Of a stretch of DNA of 64,000 bases, positions 18,223-26,337 are shown in pieces; position 1 is the first letter of the stretch, and every line of letters begins with the position of its first letter. The notes beneath the pieces were generated by a model. It made no database searches, was not told where the DNA came from, and saw only the letters and a list, made by a program, of their open reading frames with translations. A program made the translations under genes and the position numbers. The stretch is from PZPK01 sp965230795 (GTDB taxonomy: Bacteria > Pseudomonadota > Gammaproteobacteria > Pseudomonadales > Oleiphilaceae): positions 2,666,001 through 2,730,000 of the forward strand of contig OZ246020.1 in NCBI GenBank assembly GCA_965230795.1, read 5' to 3'.

Positions 18223-19158
18223 TCAGGGCAGTATTAAACGGGCCAGTAGCGCGAGAACCACGAAATAGCTTATTCGACCCAGCCATGTCGCCCAGAAGGC
18301 CTGTTCTCTGGCAATATCCGCAGACAGCAATTCACTCAGGCGCTTGAGCTCATCGGGAAAGCGTCCTGCCTGCTCGGCACTACGCAAGATCTGCAGGTCT
18401 GATGGAGACAGTACTAACCCACTGTCACGTAAGGCATTGACAACACCCCCTCCTATACGAGCCTGGGCGGCCGCTTGCAAGCAGCGCTTCTGATACTCGC
18501 CACCCAGCAGCGCACCCAGCTTGTTGAGGGCTGACATGTAGTCGACTCCCGCCTGCGTCAGTGAGGCAAACACCAGCATGAAATCCCGTTCAATCATTTT
18601 TCCCAACAAATGTTCTCGCAAGCGAAACTCGCTCGCACGAACCAGCCAGTCAGGCCAACGGGAGAGCTGATGCATGCGCAATGAACGCATCACTCCCCTG
18701 GCAAATATACACCAGCCCGCAAATGTAGCCAGGCTGAACGCAATCGAAGAAGCACCATTTGCTGGCTCCTTCAGCGCCGACAGCAAAGGCAGAATTAACA
18801 GCGCCAGACCAACCACCACAAAGGGATACATCAACTGACTTCTTAGCGCCAGATACAGCTGATGCCAATTTCCGTAAACATGCTCCAGATATCCAAGCAT
18901 GGCCGCGCTGGTTCCTGACAACTCCCCCACCCTGATCAGTTGTTTTTCTCTAAGATTGATACATCCGGATTTGAAAGCCGCTGAAGAAAACGATTCGCCT
19001 CTCTGCAATCTTTTTGACAGCGTATTTTTGGCTTCATCGGGCAGAGGTAACAGGCTAACGAGTTGAAGATAATCCAGACCCGATTCGAGTGCACGGTGGG
19101 CAGCAAGAAATAGCTGTTGCCTGTCCGATGCACTCAGATGTAATACATTCGTTTTCAT
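18223..19158 (-). CDS. Type II secretion/type IV pilus inner-membrane protein, GspF/PilC-like (orphan)
   Basis: This 311-residue protein has two T2SSF repeats, each ending in membrane helices: LSGTSAAMLGYLEHVYGNW then PFVVVGLALLILPLL, and LTQAGVDYMSALNKLG then RISYFVVLALLARLIL at the C terminus. GspF is usually ~400 residues, so this is a short, divergent version. No other secretion or pilus genes adjoin it; a GspE-like ATPase is 20 kb away. The start overlaps the preceding membrane protein gene by 4 bases. Role unknown. Confidence 0.75.
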   Translation of the reverse strand: MKTNVLHLSASDRQQLFLAAHRALESGLDYLQLVSLLPLPDEAKNTLSKRLQRGESFSSAAFKSGCINLREKQLIRVGELSGTSAAMLGYLEHVYGNWHQLYLALRSQLMYPFVVVGLALLILPLLSALKEPANGASSIAFSLATFAGWCIFARGVMRSLRMHQLSRWPDWLVRASEFRLREHLLGKMIERDFMLVFASLTQAGVDYMSALNKLGALLGGEYQKRCLQAAAQARIGGGVVNALRDSGLVLSPSDLQILRSAEQAGRFPDELKRLSELLSADIAREQAFWATWLGRISYFVVLALLARLILP

Positions 19159-19829
19159 AGGATTGGTCGTGACAGACGACCGTCCTTGCTGGCACCGGAG
19201 CGATCAAACCAGAACGCCAGACAGGCAAACACGCTGAAAGCCAGAAGAGCTGAAAACGCCAGTTGAGTAGTCGAATCAGGCGGCGGAGCCCAATGGCTGT
19301 AACACTGGCTGACAATCAATACCAGCAATACAGTCAGTAGCGCTTTGCCGCGTTGCTGTCCAGCCTCACTGTGAAAGAGGAAGACGTCTGCGGCAATCAG
19401 GCAGCCGATCTCCAGGGTCATGGCAATCCACGGACTGTTCCATAAACCGAGTCCTACCTTGTAGGCGTTTCCCCACAGCGGCAGATCGGGCACATGCACC
19501 AGCAAGTCCAACAACCAATGACTCATCACTGCCAAAAATATCGCCATGACAATCCGTTTACTCTTCAGGCCCAATGCCATCAGCACCAAAGCGAAGCCAG
19601 CCGCCCACATGCCGGAAGCGGGAAGACTATGGGTGAAGGGCATAAAGTGAAGATCAAGGGCATTGCTGGCGGTAAACCCCGGCACAATGCGTACCTCTTC
19701 GACCCCCAACAGCACAAAAAGCGCCCACGCGAAGTCCACCAGCTGTACCGCAACAAAATACAGCCAAAGCGGAATCTCGGGGACATATCGTTTGGCGATC
19801 AATGCCGGAATGTAGTGGCCGACGAACAT
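19155..19829 (-). CDS. Polytopic membrane protein, YdjM/membrane metal-dependent hydrolase-like
   Basis: This 224-residue protein has six to seven predicted membrane helices. The N-terminal FVGHYIPALIAK, then FMPFTHSLPAS, and HWLLDLLVHVPDLPL place conserved His and Asp residues as in the YdjM family annotated as membrane-bound metal-dependent hydrolases. No activity can be assigned. Its stop overlaps the start of the GspF-like gene (ATGA), so the two are probably co-translated, which is an unusual pairing. Confidence 0.65.
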   Translation of the reverse strand: MFVGHYIPALIAKRYVPEIPLWLYFVAVQLVDFAWALFVLLGVEEVRIVPGFTASNALDLHFMPFTHSLPASGMWAAGFALVLMALGLKSKRIVMAIFLAVMSHWLLDLLVHVPDLPLWGNAYKVGLGLWNSPWIAMTLEIGCLIAADVFLFHSEAGQQRGKALLTVLLVLIVSQCYSHWAPPPDSTTQLAFSALLAFSVFACLAFWFDRSGASKDGRLSRPIL

Positions 19830-20042
19830 AATCTGCTTAAGCTTCCTGTTGGGTTTGAGACACCTGAAACAGTATGACCAGGCACCAAGATCAGTGTTCC
19901 GCCAAAAACCTGAAATTTAGACTGGGATGAGCCAAATGCCGGCCCAATTCAACCAGTTGTTCGACGCAGCTGTTGCTGCGACAACCTTATTTAGCGGATT
20001 TATAGAGCCGCTATGGCAAAGCCACGTCCCCGCTACCGGGGA

Positions 20043-20471
20043 TCAATCATGCAGACGCCCCTTGATTTTGCCTCTTAGCGCTTTGGTTTGTCCTCGCTGG
20101 GTTTTCGCGTCGACACGCCTCGCTTTCGCTGCGCGACTTGGCTTTGTAGCGATTCGCGGCTTATTCATGTGCAAGGCTTTCAAAATCAGATTTCTGAGTC
20201 GTTCGAGGGCATCTTCCCTGTTTTTTTCCTGGGTACGAAATCGCTGCGCTTTGATAACAACTACACCTTCTTTGCTGATGCGCGCATCTTTCATGTTGAG
20301 CAAACGCTCCCGACAGGCTTCAGGCAGAGAGCTCGTGGCCACGTTAAAACGAAGATGTATCGCGGATGCCACCTTGTTAACGTTTTGTCCACCCGCACCC
20401 TGTGCCCGGATTGCAGAAAACTCGAGTTCCTCATCGGGAATCACAATCTGCTCATTCACTGCAAAAGGCAT
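20043..20471 (-). CDS. arfB: Alternative ribosome-rescue factor ArfB (peptidyl-tRNA hydrolase, YaeJ)
   Basis: This 142-residue class I release-factor-like protein frees stalled ribosomes. It has the catalytic GGQ in RAQGAGGQNVNKVASAIHLRF (about residues 25-45) and the basic C-terminal tail (AKARRVDAKTQRGQTKALRGKIKGR) that enters the empty mRNA channel. There is no codon-recognition domain, as expected. It starts 6 bases after the cytochrome gene. A short hairpin (CCCCG/CGGGG, 20028-20041) lies just beyond the stop, without a clear T-run. Confidence 0.93.
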   Translation of the reverse strand: MPFAVNEQIVIPDEELEFSAIRAQGAGGQNVNKVASAIHLRFNVATSSLPEACRERLLNMKDARISKEGVVVIKAQRFRTQEKNREDALERLRNLILKALHMNKPRIATKPSRAAKARRVDAKTQRGQTKALRGKIKGRLHD

Positions 20472-20477
20472 AGGTAA

Positions 20478-20819
20478 TCAGGGACTTTCTTCCAGCGTCA
20501 AATTCAGGCCTGAATAATAGCGCGCCACTTCATCGATCTTGTCATCGCCAAGTTGGTGTGCGACCTCATGCATCTGACTCTCAGGGACGACTCCGTCCCG
20601 ATAGGCCTTCAACTTTGCGACAAGCTCATCATAAGAAAAACTGGATATAGGCGGCCAACCCGGAATCTTTGCCCGACCCTCGGGACCATGGCATTCGGCA
20701 CAGGCTTTTACGGTTTTTGTCATCTGCGGCCCATCCGCGATGGCTAACGTACTCGAACCAAAGAGCCAAACAAACCCGACAAAGGCTATAACAGAGGATG
20801 GTTTCAGCTTGCCGTTCAC
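20478..20819 (-). CDS. Small periplasmic c-type cytochrome
   Basis: This 113-residue protein is predicted to be exported, with a signal peptide ending near LAIADG. It has one haem-binding CAECH motif (residues ~40-44) and a C-terminal MHEVAHQLGDDKI segment that could give the Met ligand. This is a class I, cytochrome c4/c553-like single domain for electron transfer. Translation appears to start at GTG 20819 after AAGGAG. It is followed directly by arfB. Confidence 0.85.
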   Translation of the reverse strand: MNGKLKPSSVIAFVGFVWLFGSSTLAIADGPQMTKTVKACAECHGPEGRAKIPGWPPISSFSYDELVAKLKAYRDGVVPESQMHEVAHQLGDDKIDEVARYYSGLNLTLEESP

Positions 20820-21044
20820 GCTATCTCCTTAACATTATTATTGTTTCGATCAGACTAATCATAACTGCTAACGGGTGACACGAACATGAATCTTTGCCTG
20901 CAGTGCCGATTTAACCATTGAGACTGCAACAGTATACGGCTACAAAAACTGGCGGGGACCTGTATTTCCGTCTAAGACTAAGAGACACCGATTCAGTTTA
21001 TGTGTTGATTTTTTCTTTGACTCAAAAAGACAAGGAGCGCTTGT

Positions 21045-22166
21045 ATGATTGTAGGTCTTCCCAAAGAAATCAAACCTCAGGAATACCGTGTTGCCATGAC
21101 ACCGGCTGTTGTGCATGAACTCTGTGTTCGCAAACATCGCGTCCTGGTGGAACATAATGCAGGCTTGGGTAGTGGATTCGAAGATCAGCAATACCGCGAT
21201 GCCGGCGCCGAAATTGTCGACAGCGCCGAGTATGTGTTTGAACAAAGTGAGCTTATTGTCAAAGTAAAAGAACCTCAGGCGATCGAAAGGTCGCGTCTGG
21301 ATTCCGGACAGACACTGTTTACCTACCTGCATCTTGCACCCGACGTTCCTCAAACACAGGAATTGCTGAAAAGTGGCGCCACCTGCATTGCCTATGAAAC
21401 CGTGACCGATTCCCTTGGCCGACTGCCTTTACTGGCGCCCATGTCCGAGGTTGCCGGTCGTATGAGCATTCAGGCAGGTGCCCACTGCCTGGAAAAACCC
21501 CGTGGTGGCAGAGGTGTACTGCTCGGAGGTGTCCCTGGCGTTGAACAAGGTGTGGTAACCATTCTTGGAGGTGGTGTTGTGGGCTCCAGTGCGGTGCAGA
21601 TGGCAGTCGGTCTTGGCGCTCATGTGGTCGTTCTCGACAAGAATCTGGACACCTTGAGACGACTGGATGCTCAATATGGAAATCGTATACAAACCGTGTT
21701 TTCGACCCGACACGCCCTCGAAGAATGGGTCACTGCCGCCGACCTTGTGGTGGGCGCCGTCTTGATACCCGGTGCCGCGGCTCCCAAATTAGTCAATCGT
21801 GAGCTACTGAAAAAAATGAAGCCGGGAAGTGCCATTGTGGATGTAGCCATCGACCAGGGAGGTTGCTTCGAAACCTCTCGTCCAACGACCCATGATAATC
21901 CGATTTTTATAGAAGAAGAGGTAGTGCACTATTGTGTCGCCAACATGCCAGGCGCTTTAGCACGCACTGCTACCCAGGCACTCACCAATGCAACCCTGCC
22001 CTTCATAATCGAGCTGGCGGACAAGGGAAGCAAATCAGCGCTCCGGGACAATCCTCACTTACTGCAGGGACTGAATGTTGCTGCACACTGTCTGACCTGC
22101 CCGGAAGTGGGCGTGGCACAGGGCATCGAAGCGATCTCCCCCGAGGACGGATTGATGCTGCTGTGA
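21045..22166 (+). CDS. ald: Alanine dehydrogenase
   Basis: This NAD-dependent alanine dehydrogenase interconverts L-alanine with pyruvate and ammonia. Its 373 residues are the normal length. It shows MIVGLPKEIKPQEYRVAMTP with the substrate-site Arg and Lys, VKVKEPQ, FTYLHLAPD with the catalytic His, the Rossmann VTILGGGVVGSSAVQMAVGLGA, and DVAIDQGGCFETSRPTTHDNP. AAGGAG precedes the ATG. The downstream binding-protein gene begins 5 bases after the stop and may be co-transcribed. Confidence 0.95.
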   Translation: MIVGLPKEIKPQEYRVAMTPAVVHELCVRKHRVLVEHNAGLGSGFEDQQYRDAGAEIVDSAEYVFEQSELIVKVKEPQAIERSRLDSGQTLFTYLHLAPDVPQTQELLKSGATCIAYETVTDSLGRLPLLAPMSEVAGRMSIQAGAHCLEKPRGGRGVLLGGVPGVEQGVVTILGGGVVGSSAVQMAVGLGAHVVVLDKNLDTLRRLDAQYGNRIQTVFSTRHALEEWVTAADLVVGAVLIPGAAAPKLVNRELLKKMKPGSAIVDVAIDQGGCFETSRPTTHDNPIFIEEEVVHYCVANMPGALARTATQALTNATLPFIIELADKGSKSALRDNPHLLQGLNVAAHCLTCPEVGVAQGIEAISPEDGLMLL

Positions 22167-22171
22167 TTGCG

Positions 22172-22996
22172 ATGAAACCTCGTAAAATGGCACATCGCCG
22201 GCGCATAATGCTCACCACTGTACTGGCCGTCATTGCGCTACTGGCATCTGCGCCTGCAATATTGCATGCCGACACCCTTCCCCGAGTTCTGACGACTATC
22301 GAGGCCCCCACGAACTACGAAATCGATGGCAAATTTAGCGGTACGACTACGGAGATTGCCAGAGCGCTGCTAGGCCAACTGGGTTGGGGAGTAGAGATTG
22401 AGGTCCTCCCCTGGGCAAGAGCCTATAAGGAAGCCTTGAGAACACCGAATTGCATCCTGTTCACCGCAGGCAAAACTCAGGAACGGCTGGATGCCGGATT
22501 TACTTTTATCGGCCCCGTCGCGACCCGCAAACATGCTGTTTTTACGCGCTCAGATACCACACCCATGTCTGCCGAGCAGGTCAGACTGAGCGGCACTCGT
22601 ATCGCCGCCATGCGAAGTGACTGGAGAGCCTTGCGGCTCTCGTCCGAGGGCTATGTCATTAACAGTCTAACGCAACACAAACAGGGATTTCTGATGCTAA
22701 TGCAGGAGCGTCTGGACTACTGGGTGTCATCGGATCTGGAAGCGCCCATTGTCGCCCGCGAAAACGGTTTCGATCCTCAGCGCTATGCCCTGGCCTGGGT
22801 GATTGAAGAATCGTCCAGTTATTTTGCCTTTTCTCCAGGGTCGGCCCCGGAAATCATCGCGGCATGGGCGCGATCTCTGGAACACTTAAGCCAGACAGAT
22901 TTTTTCCAGAAGCAGCTACGTTATTGGCGTAACGAACTCGGAATCAGGCTGAACTATTCAGCAGAGCTCGGATACTATGTAGATTCTTTTCCATAA
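22172..22996 (+). CDS. Periplasmic solute-binding protein (SBP_bac_3 family), orphan
   Basis: This 274-residue exported protein has a basic N terminus (MKPRKMAHRRRIM) and a hydrophobic signal ending near ILHAD. The fold shows TTIEAPTNYEIDGKFSGTTTEIA, VLPWARAYKEALR and a hinge around RLDYWVSSDLEAP. There is no transporter partner, only ald upstream. The LPWARAYK motif is shared with the gene at 12977-13726. The start could be 22172 or the in-frame ATGs at 22187 or 22208; all keep the signal. Ligand unknown. Confidence 0.75.
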   Translation: MKPRKMAHRRRIMLTTVLAVIALLASAPAILHADTLPRVLTTIEAPTNYEIDGKFSGTTTEIARALLGQLGWGVEIEVLPWARAYKEALRTPNCILFTAGKTQERLDAGFTFIGPVATRKHAVFTRSDTTPMSAEQVRLSGTRIAAMRSDWRALRLSSEGYVINSLTQHKQGFLMLMQERLDYWVSSDLEAPIVARENGFDPQRYALAWVIEESSSYFAFSPGSAPEIIAAWARSLEHLSQTDFFQKQLRYWRNELGIRLNYSAELGYYVDSFP

Positions 22997-23041
22997 TAGA
23001 ATAATAAAAGTTAGCGCCATAGAACCTTCACATCGCCATGC

Positions 23042-23695
23042 TCAGGCCTTGACACCTTCAACAATCAAAAAGCCTGATCTCTCAACATCCGACACATTCG
23101 GGATACGACTCTCATGAAAAGGCATACGTTTCACTTCTGAAAAACCATGCGATTCAAACAGTTCAATTAACTGTATCTCATCAAAATTCCACTTGTGGGT
23201 ATGCCCCATGGAACCCAGATAAATACGTCTTGTACAAATATCATTGAAATATACCTGTACATGCTCTCTTAGCTTCGCCGCACTGCGTTGTTCTTTGGGT
23301 TTAGTTTTTTCTTCTTCAAATAATTCAATGTACTTTTTCCAGAAGTCTATACAGTCAGGCACACACACTCTCAGAATGCCGCCCGGCCGAAGAACTCGAA
23401 AACACTCACCGGTAAGTTTCGATGCATCGTCGTATTCAAAATGCTCCCAAAGCTCTCCTGCATAGATAGAGTCAACAGAACTATCCGGATATGGCAAACC
23501 TTTAAACAAGTTGTGGTATCGCGTGTTCTCGCCAAATTCTGTTGGTGAGATCAGACCAATTTTTACTAAAAAGCTGTCAAGCCAACTAAATCGACAGGCA
23601 AGTAATGCTCGGTTGCTACCGTCTATGTTATCCCAGCCCTCTGGTTGAACCGGTCCACACCCCAGGTTGAGCTGCTTGAGAATCACCCCACTCAT
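23042..23695 (-). CDS. SAM-dependent methyltransferase, class I
   Basis: This 217-residue methyltransferase has the SAM motif LNLGCGPVQPEGWDNID at the N terminus (motif I), then GELWEHFEYDDASKLTGEC and FRVLRPGGILRVCVPD (motifs IV-V). The C-terminal half is charged and specific to this subgroup, which often occurs in polysaccharide loci. It is slightly more AT-rich than its neighbours. A second member with the same EHF..RVL..GG..VPD pattern lies at 39103-39756. Substrate unknown. Confidence 0.8.
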   Translation of the reverse strand: MSGVILKQLNLGCGPVQPEGWDNIDGSNRALLACRFSWLDSFLVKIGLISPTEFGENTRYHNLFKGLPYPDSSVDSIYAGELWEHFEYDDASKLTGECFRVLRPGGILRVCVPDCIDFWKKYIELFEEEKTKPKEQRSAAKLREHVQVYFNDICTRRIYLGSMGHTHKWNFDEIQLIELFESHGFSEVKRMPFHESRIPNVSDVERSGFLIVEGVKA

Positions 23696-23929
23696 CGAAT
23701 CCTCCCTTGGATAAATAAATACAGAGGAAATTTAAGTTTCCTCACTACAAACAGTGAAAGCACATTGTCCTGACACCGGCTTATCTTCACCAGCAAGGCG
23801 AAACTGCCAAGCGTCAAACAGTGCACAGATATATACCTTTGCCCACCGCAAGTAAACACAATCCTTCCGATTAGGCACGGGGTCATGGGGAAACGGATTG
23901 CGATCTCAATCTTCAAGTTGAATGAACAC
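23696..23929. other. Divergent intergenic region upstream of the reductase/desaturase genes
   Basis: This spacer leads into the promoter and operator described next. A weaker palindrome-like stretch (TGAACACTTGATCA, 23923-23936, 10 of 14 positions symmetric) overlaps the proposed -35 box and may be a second, degenerate operator. I see no gene in it. Confidence 0.4.
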
Positions 23930-23959
23930 TTGATCATCCCTGCCCTCTTTTGATATTTT
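23930..23959 (+). promoter_or_regulatory. Sigma70-type promoter of the reductase/desaturase operon
   Basis: TTGATC (-35, 23930-23935) and TATTTT (-10, 23954-23959) are separated by 18 bases. The predicted start site falls inside the palindrome at 23961-23978, so a bound repressor would block initiation. Confidence 0.55.
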
Positions 23960-23960
23960 A

Positions 23961-23978
23961 AGCGTACACGTGTACTCA
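23961..23978. promoter_or_regulatory. FabR/DesT-like operator palindrome
   Basis: The perfect 12-base palindrome GTACACGTGTAC (23964-23975) sits in the context AGCGTACACGTGTACTCA. It closely resembles, from memory, the operators of the TetR-family unsaturated-fatty-acid regulators FabR (fabA/fabB) and DesT (desCB). It lies just before a ferredoxin-reductase-like gene and an acyl desaturase gene, the very gene pair DesT controls in Pseudomonas. No regulator gene is adjacent. Confidence 0.65.
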
Positions 23979-24005
23979 TTTACCTTTTTAGTCGGTTATA
24001 TAAAA

Positions 24006-25091
24006 GTGCCTAGAAATCAGTTTTTCAGTCAAACCCTTACCAATACGGATAGCTTTAGTTCGTATATTACGCCTATTATTCAGCTATTTAACAGTAGATA
24101 TGCCGGAGATTTGCACACCGGAAAGCTAACAACCGCACGCCATGAAACCGAAAACATATTAAGCATACACTTGTTCATCAAAAGCAAATCATGGCAAGAA
24201 TTTAAAGCAGGCCAATATATTCATCTGCACACGACGATCAATGGTGCAAGATTGCAACGCACCTTCAGCATTGTATCGTCACCGGACATGTATGCCCGCA
24301 GCGGAGAAATCGAGCTGGGAATCCGAATTCAGGAGAATGGTCGCGTTACACCTGAGTTGGAGTCGATGCTTGGAGAAACCGTTCTGCTCTCACAAGCACA
24401 GGGCGATTTTACTCTCGAAGCGCTGAACACGACGTCCGGCAAAGGGCTTTTCATCGCGGGAGGCATTGGGATCACACCGATTCTGTCCATGCTGCGTGAT
24501 CTTCGAAGCAGACAAGCGCTGTCCGGCCACACACTTATCTATACCGCGCCCACACAAACAGACATGGCCTATCTTCCGGAGCTCCTTCGTATGCGTGAAG
24601 AGGGGTTGGAGCTGAATATCCTGGAAACCCGTGATAAGGGCCGTATCGATACCAATATGCTGCAACAGCAATGCCCCGATTTTCTGACCAGACAGGTATT
24701 CGTCTGCGGCCCGCCCGGCATGATTCAATCGCTACGGACGATGACAAGGGAGTCCGGATTACCCGATAGTCAGCTTCACTACGAGTACTTTGGTCTGGCT
24801 CCCTCTGAAGGCACAACAAGTGAAAACAATGAACAGTTTCAGGTGGCATTTCGAAGCCATGACCGAAGGGTTCTGGGTCAGGAAAATGGAGCAAGCCTTT
24901 TGGCGTTGGCTGAATCCCTGAATCTGAATCCGGTGAGCGGATGCCGCATGGGCGTCTGTCACCAATGCACCTGCCAGAAAAGACAAGGGCGGGTTCGCAA
25001 TCTGATAACCGGAGAGATATCCGATTCCGGACCGGAACCGATACAGCTCTGCATATCACAGGCGGTAAGCGATCTTGATATCGATCTATAG
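24006..25091 (+). CDS. Flavodoxin/ferredoxin reductase with 2Fe-2S domain, electron donor to the desaturase (DesC/DesB-reductase type)
   Basis: This oxidoreductase of about 361 residues has three modules: an FAD-binding barrel (QRTFSIVSSP), an NAD(P)-binding domain (GLFIAGGIGITPILSML, VFVCGPPGMI) and a C-terminal plant-type 2Fe-2S ferredoxin domain (SGCRMGVCHQCTCQKRQG and IQLCISQAV). It would pass electrons from NAD(P)H to the diiron desaturase encoded 45 bases downstream. The frame is open to a GTG at 23970, but that codon lies inside the operator and at the predicted transcription start. I therefore prefer the GTG at 24006, although no good ribosome site is seen. Confidence 0.85.
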   Translation: MPRNQFFSQTLTNTDSFSSYITPIIQLFNSRYAGDLHTGKLTTARHETENILSIHLFIKSKSWQEFKAGQYIHLHTTINGARLQRTFSIVSSPDMYARSGEIELGIRIQENGRVTPELESMLGETVLLSQAQGDFTLEALNTTSGKGLFIAGGIGITPILSMLRDLRSRQALSGHTLIYTAPTQTDMAYLPELLRMREEGLELNILETRDKGRIDTNMLQQQCPDFLTRQVFVCGPPGMIQSLRTMTRESGLPDSQLHYEYFGLAPSEGTTSENNEQFQVAFRSHDRRVLGQENGASLLALAESLNLNPVSGCRMGVCHQCTCQKRQGRVRNLITGEISDSGPEPIQLCISQAVSDLDIDL

Positions 25092-25136
25092 ACGCTTTTT
25101 TTTGAATTTAACTGTACCAAGCCTCTGAGGTAAGAC

Positions 25137-26234
25137 ATGAACACACCATCCAAGGAAACGCTGGATAACTTTGCGCGGGATCTGGACGATTTGCGCCAGG
25201 AAACCATGGCGAAAGTAGGTAGTACTGACGCTCGCTATATTCGACGCCTGATCGGCTATCAACGACTGCTGGATCTGGGATCCCGCGTCGTGATGGCTTT
25301 GGTATTCTTCCATCCCGTCTTTTTTGTGTTTGGGGTGTTGGGGCTGGCCCTGTCCAAGATTCTCGAAAACATGGAAATCGGCCATAACGTCATGCATGGC
25401 CAGTATGACTGGATGAACGATCCACATATCAATTCCAGGCAATACGAATGGGATATTGTTGGCGACGGCGACTCCTGGAAGCGATATCACAATCACGAAC
25501 ATCACACCTACACCAACGTCATCGGCAAGGACCGGGATTTTGGTTATGGTTTGCTGCGTCTAAGCGATGACTATCCCTGGAAGCCCAAGAATCTCTGGCA
25601 GTTTTTCACTTACGCCAATCTCAGTCTTTGGTTCGAATGGGGTGTCGCCTATCACGAACTCGCCGGCGAACGCATATTCCGTGGCAAAGCGCGCAAAAAC
25701 AGCACGCTGCCCATTCCCCGAAAAGAACTGAGAAATGCTTTCTTCCGCAAGATCGGGCGACAACTGTTCAAAGACTATGTGTTCTTTCCCCTGCTCTGCT
25801 GGCCAGTCGCGCTGCAGGTTCTGCTAGGCAACGTTATCGCCAACCTGTTGCGGAATCTGTGGACATCAAGCGTCATTTTCTGTGGTCACTTTACGGACGG
25901 TATCCATACCTTCCGTGAAAAAGACATTGAGAACGAAAGCAAGGGTCAGTGGTACTACCGTCAGATACTCGGCTCATCCAATCTGGAAGGTAGCAAGGCC
26001 TTCCATATTCTGACCGGGCACCTGAGCTGCCAGGTCGAGCATCACCTGTTTCCGGACGTACCGGCCCCTCGCTACCGAGAAATGGCGCCCAAGGTCCAGG
26101 CGATCTGCAAGCGCTATGGTATCCCCTACAACACCGGTCGATTTGGCCGTCAGTATCTCAGCGTGGTGAAACGTATTCTCAAATACTCATTCCCGCAAAA
26201 AAGCGCCCATTCTACCCGCACAGCCGAAGCCTAG
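25137..26234 (+). CDS. Membrane fatty acid (acyl-CoA) desaturase
   Basis: This 365-residue diiron desaturase has the histidine boxes HNVMHGQYDW, HNHEHHTYTN and QVEHHLFPD, with membrane helices around residues 50-75 and 210-240. It puts a double bond in acyl chains aerobically, using electrons from the reductase encoded just upstream. GAGG precedes the ATG. The operator upstream of the pair suggests repression when unsaturated acyl chains are plentiful. A hairpin terminator follows. Confidence 0.92.
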   Translation: MNTPSKETLDNFARDLDDLRQETMAKVGSTDARYIRRLIGYQRLLDLGSRVVMALVFFHPVFFVFGVLGLALSKILENMEIGHNVMHGQYDWMNDPHINSRQYEWDIVGDGDSWKRYHNHEHHTYTNVIGKDRDFGYGLLRLSDDYPWKPKNLWQFFTYANLSLWFEWGVAYHELAGERIFRGKARKNSTLPIPRKELRNAFFRKIGRQLFKDYVFFPLLCWPVALQVLLGNVIANLLRNLWTSSVIFCGHFTDGIHTFREKDIENESKGQWYYRQILGSSNLEGSKAFHILTGHLSCQVEHHLFPDVPAPRYREMAPKVQAICKRYGIPYNTGRFGRQYLSVVKRILKYSFPQKSAHSTRTAEA

Positions 26235-26266
26235 GGCCGATAGATACATCCCACCGTTTAAGCGAT

Positions 26267-26297
26267 CCGGCGCAAAAGGACGTTGCGCCGGCATTTT
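26267..26297 (+). terminator. Intrinsic terminator after the desaturase gene
   Basis: A perfect 9-base stem (CCGGCGCAA/TTGCGCCGG, 26267-26275 and 26283-26291) with a 7-base loop is followed by CATTTT. It ends the reductase-desaturase transcript. Confidence 0.75.
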
Positions 26298-26337
26298 GTA
26301 GTTGCCAGTTCGTGCATCATTTCGCTATAACTGCTGC

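Noticed and set aside
19978..20041. Hairpins CGCAGC/GCTGCG and CCCCG/CGGGG past arfB as terminators
   Set aside because: Neither is followed by a convincing T-run on the minus strand; kept only as a remark.
23970..24005. GTG at 23970 as the reductase start
   Set aside because: It lies in the centre of the operator palindrome and at the predicted transcription start, so a message starting there could not be initiated at that codon.
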